Source of the DNA: Lenzites betulinus
Taxonomy: Eukaryota > Basidiomycota > Agaricomycetes > Polyporales > Polyporaceae
Assembly (NCBI GenBank): GCA_022264855.1
Contig: JABYQU010000098.1
Coordinates: forward strand, 1 to 22,864
Length of the DNA: 22,864 bases
Direction of reading: 5' to 3'
The notes beneath the pieces were generated by a model. The model saw only the letters and a list, made by a program, of their open reading frames with translations. It was not told where the DNA came from and ran no database searches. A program made the position numbers and the translations under genes. Below are positions 18,628-22,864 of the stretch, one piece after another; position 1 is the stretch's first letter; the number at the start of each line of letters is the position of its first letter.

Positions 18628-19365
18628 AGCCTCCGCGCGCACCGATCGGCACGCGGCACCACCCCCTCCCCCCGCCTGGGAGGAACGATGATCGATGATC
18701 GCGGACGTTGATCCGCCGTCGGGGCGTCCGCGTGCAGCCTTGTGGCGACTGTGGTGACCGTGATACGCGACATGTAGGTAGTATCGACGCGCGGAGGGCC
18801 AGGCGGACGTGCGAGTGCATGTTGGTTGTTGTCAATACGAGCCAAGTACCGAATGCTTCGGAGGTGGTGCAAGCGGCGGGGGCATTCGCAATTGGCAGGT
18901 GTGAAATGTCGGGCTCGCCGCTCGTGACGGGGGTTGGAGACGGAGACGGAGACAGGGGGAGGGAAGCCGCTGCGCGTCCACAGTGCGTATGCTGAGTGCG
19001 AGGGCTGCTCACTCGCGCCGTGCGGGAGTAAATTGCGTGTGCATAGCGTGCCGGACCCGGGGCGAACACCAGCAGCTTTGGAAGGGCGCGTTCGCCGGTG
19101 CGCAACGCACTAGAAAGCGAGAAGACTGCGTACGAGGAAGAGAAGGGCGGGGAGACGCTCATTTCGCAGCGGGGCGTTCTCCGTCGCTCATCTCGCTCGT
19201 TTCGCCCGGAGAAGCGAGGTGGGAGCGAGCAGTGGTCGCAAACCGCGAGGCAGCTTGCGGCCGAGGGCATGCAGTTATTCGTCTCGACGGCGGTTCTTTC
19301 CCCATGAGCCGACGACCCTTGTGCTCCAAGACAGAGCGAGTTCGTATTTCTTCATATTTGAATGC

Positions 19366-19950
19366 CTACCGAGAGTTCGACGCGTTCATATCAGTGAACG
19401 AAAGCGCGTTCACGTTTGTGGACACACCTTCATTAAAAACGGACCGGGGAACGGAAACGAGCTCCGAATAATGCGCTGTGCATTGCGTATAGTCGTAGGG
19501 CCGAGGTGAGCAAAGCGCCGTCAAGCACGGCGACTGGCTCGGGGCGTGCGGCCATCGACAACGGAAGACGGGGCGGGAGTGCAGGAGACTTGCCTTGTGG
19601 GACAGCCCGTCGCACACGTCGCGCATCGCACCGCACCTTGGCCTGCGATTAGCAGAGGGCGCGTCAGACGGGAGGTGCGCATCCGAATTCTGTTCGCCCT
19701 GGTGCTTCCAGTCGCGCAAATGGCTGTTCGGCAGTGAGTACGTATTCGGAGTTCCGGCGGACTCAGGAGGTCGCGCGGGTATGCCGGGCGCTGTGCAGAG
19801 GGAGAAGAGGATGTCGGATGGATTCCATTTGTCTGCGTCGCGGATCGTTGCGGTGAGCGGTGCCTGGGAGCGTCGCAGCGTTGATAGATCATGGACAGTG
19901 CGCGGAAACGGATGATGCGTGAAACGTCTCGGGCGGTGGCCGGTAATCAT
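19366..19950 (-). CDS. Copy 2 of candidate 194-codon ORF
   Basis: Identical to 7415-7999 on the minus strand. No substitution in this region can test coding. Confidence 0.23.
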   Translation of the reverse strand: MITGHRPRRFTHHPFPRTVHDLSTLRRSQAPLTATIRDADKWNPSDILFSLCTAPGIPARPPESAGTPNTYSLPNSHLRDWKHQGEQNSDAHLPSDAPSANRRPRCGAMRDVCDGLSHKASLLHSRPVFRCRWPHAPSQSPCLTALCSPRPYDYTQCTAHYSELVSVPRSVFNEGVSTNVNALSFTDMNASNSR

Positions 19951-20238
19951 AGGTTGCCGCGCTGATTTTGTCTTGGAGTTATGATGGGCGTATCATTGTG
20001 AGTGGGGGTTGCGGCGGAGGGCTCGCGAGCTGAAGAACACGCCGGAGGAGGACGAAGTGCCGCCGGGAGACATGATCTTGTCGCGCGGGCGCTCGGTGCT
20101 ATGAATAGCGTCGATAGCATCGAAGAGCTGTTCGCGGGTTGCATGGGCAGAGCGAGGACGGCCGCGGAGGATGGTTCACATTGCAGTGAGACTCTTGAGC
20201 GCGGAGACTAGGCACCGCGAGGCCGGCAGGCGGCGTCG

Positions 20239-20646
20239 CAGACTGAGAGAGGAGGGAGAGGAGGGCAGCGATCGAGATCGGAGATCGGGTGGGCGTCTGT
20301 GTACAGATCAAACTTTAGAAGGGAGAAGGGAGGAGGGATCCTGAGCTTGTGAGACGTTGCAAGACGCTGTGAAAGGTCGCTCTGCAGGGCCCCGGAGCTG
20401 TCGGAGCTACGCGGGTCTCTGCAGCGACTTATAACGCCTTGCCTTCCTCTCTTCGCCTTCGATCCTTCCCCCGAGCATCCCTCCCGGCCCCGCTTGCCTT
20501 AAGTCTCCCCTCCACCATCGTCTCCCGCGCTCCCGCCTCCAAGCCTGCCCGTTTTCCGCTCGCACTGCCAGAGCGCCGCCCTCCGACGACTCTGCGCCTC
20601 TCCCTGCGCTCCTGCGCTGCTGTGCCCGACCCTCGCTCTCGCTAGC
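20239..20646 (+). promoter_or_regulatory. Copy 2 of promoter-like purine/pyrimidine switch
   Basis: Identical to 8288-8695, with the TATA-like site at 20428-20435. Confidence 0.28.
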
Positions 20647-21859
20647 CGCGCTGTGCATTCTCAAGTACTCACGCGTGGGAGAGCTGGCCTTGAGTAAACA
20701 TGCGCACGCAGGTGCAGGCGCAGAGCGCGGGCGTCTCGTCAGCCGTTTTTGCTCTCTACCACCTCGCTGCCCACCGCGTTCTTGCAGCACAGCGCCAGCC
20801 TCGACCGAATACAGCGTCATGTCTAGCCCCGTGCAGTCGTGTGCATGCGCAACAACACCGCGACAGCGCACGATCAAGCTCGCGCTGCTCGCGATCGTCC
20901 TCCCAGCAGTCTCAATGGCGCCCCGCGGGAACGACTCCGAGCTGCTCTCCCTCATGCCCTCTCGCACTGGGACTCGCACGCGACCACACTGAAGACAGCA
21001 AGACCACACTGCATGCTGTCCGAACATCAGCGCTGCTGCGCCCCGCGCCCAACAGAGAGAGAGCCGCCACACCGACGCCAAAGCGCCCGTCTCATATCCA
21101 GGTGCGTCCATTCGCACTGCACGCGTAATTACACTCTCAACAGCATCTGTAAGATCTCCAGAGCTCGCCTATGCTACGTACCATTCGCGCCACGGCCCCA
21201 CAAGACGCCTGCCGTCTCGCGCCCAAACGCCGTCTGGCATAAGCAAGCACGATAGGCACGCTTGCCTCGCCTGCGCCCACCATACTCGCCTCTCCACGCT
21301 ACCGCCGCACATTCACCCCGCTCCCAGTACGAACACCGACGCGGGCCGAGACGTCGCGCCGCGCCACGCGGCGCCTGACGCGCTCACCGCCATGAGAGAA
21401 CAAGGTAAGTCATCCAAAACCTGCCGCCTGCCGCGCCGAGCCCTCTCTCGGCCGGCACGACGAAGCCCGCCACACCCGCATCGATGCACAAGGCAGCCCC
21501 GGGCGCACGCATACGTGCGCTCGGTGGCTCGTCCGTACGATCGCACTCCCGCTCCAGTCGAGCGCACTCGGATGGCGGGGCGCACGGAGGCAGGGCGCAC
21601 GCAGTCCGTCTGTCACGACATTAGTGAGCGTGCGGACAGCAGGCGTCGCGCTGATAGACGGACGTACCTCCCAAGGGGTGCTCCGCACCCATTGGCCAAG
21701 GACGTGGACCACGGACGATGGCGAGGGCAGTCGGCGGACGGCGTGCCGGCGATTCGGCGCACACAGCGACGGCGGGTGTGCGACGCAGAGGGCGAATCCG
21801 TGCGGGGAAAGACGACGAGGAAGGGGGAGTGACGACCCGAGTGTGCTTTGCGTCGCACG

Positions 21860-21867
21860 TTATATAG
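21860..21867 (+). promoter_or_regulatory. Copy 2 of TATA-box-like site
   Basis: Identical TTATATAG. The 17-codon ORF downstream (from ATG 21944) carries two codon changes relative to unit 1. Confidence 0.28.
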
Positions 21868-22808
21868 CTGGGCGAGCGCGGCGCACGGGCCTCCGCGCAG
21901 CGTGCTCTTCCTACTTCGGTCTGCGCCGCGGCGCGTACGTACGATGTGTTATTCACGTCCAATAGATTTCTTTCTCCTCTTCCACGGCATGCGCTAAGAG
22001 AACGCGACGCGCGCAGCCTCAGGGCAGCGCCGATGGACGTCGGCAAGCCACACAAGGTGGCGCAGTCCCCAACGACCCGAGAGCACCACGTCCACCACCG
22101 CGTCCGTCTCCGTCGGTGCCCCCGCGACACGGTGAGCATCACCGCTCGAAACGTGCCCTCCCTCGCTAACGCCCTCCTTCCCCACACTAGCCAAGTCTTC
22201 CGCCGCGCCCGTGCCCTTGGGCCTTGTGTCAGCGGCCGCCTCGTCCCGCTCGGTGCGCGCCTGCATCTCCGCCGACCACCCCGTCTCCATGGCCATCTCG
22301 GGTACGGAGCCACGGACGCGCCGCGGAGCACGGCGCGCGTACCGCTTACACGCCGACGCGCGCGCCGCGCCGACCATTGGACACTAGCCACACAGCAGCG
22401 AGCAGAGGCCCGAGGGCAACGGCCGCCGCCCTCTCCCTGCCGCCCCGCCGCCGCGCGTTCCCCGCCCCTGGGCCTGGCGCACATCGGCGTCGCGCTCCCC
22501 GCGCGCCCCCGCCGTGCCCGCTGTCCCCGCCGTCGACGTCGCCGGGGTGTGTGGTGCACCCAGAAGATCGCACACCGCGCCCCGCCGCGGCGTCCCCGCG
22601 CCGAATCCCTTTGCACCCGCCCTCCTGTGCACGTTCTGCATACACCCACGCGTCCGCACCGCGATCCAAGGAGAAAAAAAACGCGCACTTTTGCGTGATT
22701 TCATGGGCGCGGCGGGGACACGGCGCGAAGACTGTGTCTCGTCGGCCGACGGCGCGGCTGCCGTCCGCGGCCTCCTGTAGACACGCCCTGGTGTACGATA
22801 CGCACACG

Positions 22809-22864
22809 CCCGCGCAATTCCAGCTCGATCCGAGACGTTTTCGCTCTCGTCATTTTTCATTTTC
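22809..22864. repeat. Start of the next satellite array (truncated)
   Basis: These bases match 10858-10913, where the diverged left flank of the satellite begins with a GCGCAATTCCAGCTCGATCC block. The window ends here, so only the first fragment of the second junction array is visible. Confidence 0.7.

Larger units (their letters stand above)
12025..22864. repeat. Tandem macro-repeat, unit 2 (truncated by the window)
   Basis: This is the second head-to-tail copy, ending at the equivalent of unit-1 position about 10,913, so about 1.1 kb of the unit (mostly satellite) is missing. It differs from unit 1 by roughly a dozen and a half substitutions, a similar number of one- or two-base indels, and loss of 72 bp of minisatellite. 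Substitutions outside the satellite include unit-1 positions 4876, 5354, 5394, 5559, 5564, 5835, 9713, 10009, 10040, 10076 and 10485. The last bases also differ: unit 1 reads two copies of a CATTTTCGT-like motif where unit 2 is shorter. That may be a low-quality contig edge. Confidence 0.97.

Noticed and set aside
1..22864. Ribosomal DNA repeat unit (a 12-kb tandem unit is a typical rDNA size)
   Set aside because: I looked for conserved 18S, 5.8S, 28S and 5S motifs on both strands and found none. I also saw no tRNA B-box (GGTTCGANNCC) in a tRNA context.
1..22864. Very large retroelement with the repeats as terminal repeats
   Set aside because: The copies are directly adjacent with no internal region, and no reverse transcriptase, integrase or gag-like frame is visible.

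Overview
This window is GC-rich (about 60% by eye), CpG-rich eukaryotic DNA with no gene that I can identify with confidence. Its main feature is a head-to-tail duplication. Bases 1-12024 form one complete unit of about 12.02 kb, and bases 12025-22864 are a second, nearly identical copy cut off by the window end at unit position about 10,913. The offset between copies drifts from 12024 to 12025, 12019 and finally 11951 as small indels and one minisatellite contraction accumulate. The window therefore holds about 1.9 periods of a tandem array, a segmental duplication, or a circular or concatenated molecule read almost twice.

Layout of one unit (unit-1 coordinates). 10858-12024 and 1-about 1050, which are contiguous across the junction, form a divergent satellite with a monomer of about 157-166 bp. 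1050-2030 is satellite-like sequence fading into unclassified DNA, with an AATAAA at 2012. 2030-2900 shows nothing I recognise. 2919-3515 (minus) and 3556-4924 (plus) hold the best coding-like frames, including a short fungal-style intron and a frame whose base composition by codon position looks coding. 5120-5960 is very GC-rich, with a (CGG)5 tract and a textbook short intron (5528-5580). 5981-6140 is a 26/20-bp minisatellite that differs in length between copies. 6180-8000 has several modest open frames, the longest on the minus strand at 7415-7999. 8288-8700 switches from purine-rich to pyrimidine-rich around a TATA-like site. 9909 is a second TATA-like site upstream of small ORFs and another intron-like segment (10181-10239).

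Organism. The GTRAGT...CTRAY-like...YAG introns of 53-60 bp, CT-rich stretches after TATA-like sites and undepleted CpG suggest a compact, GC-rich eukaryotic genome. A fungus, perhaps a basidiomycete, is my best guess, but a GC-rich alga or other protist is not excluded. There are no operons, Shine-Dalgarno-led genes, rRNA or tRNA.

Caution on coding calls. At roughly 62% GC the three stop codons make up about 2.9% of triplets. One 12-kb unit has on the order of 700 stop-to-stop segments over six frames, so a couple of frames of about 200 codons are expected by chance. All coding calls are therefore hypotheses with low confidence. The two copies give a small natural test. In the one frame where a substitution can be called silent (4876) the result favours coding. 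In the candidate at 5251-5957 all three exonic substitutions change amino acids.
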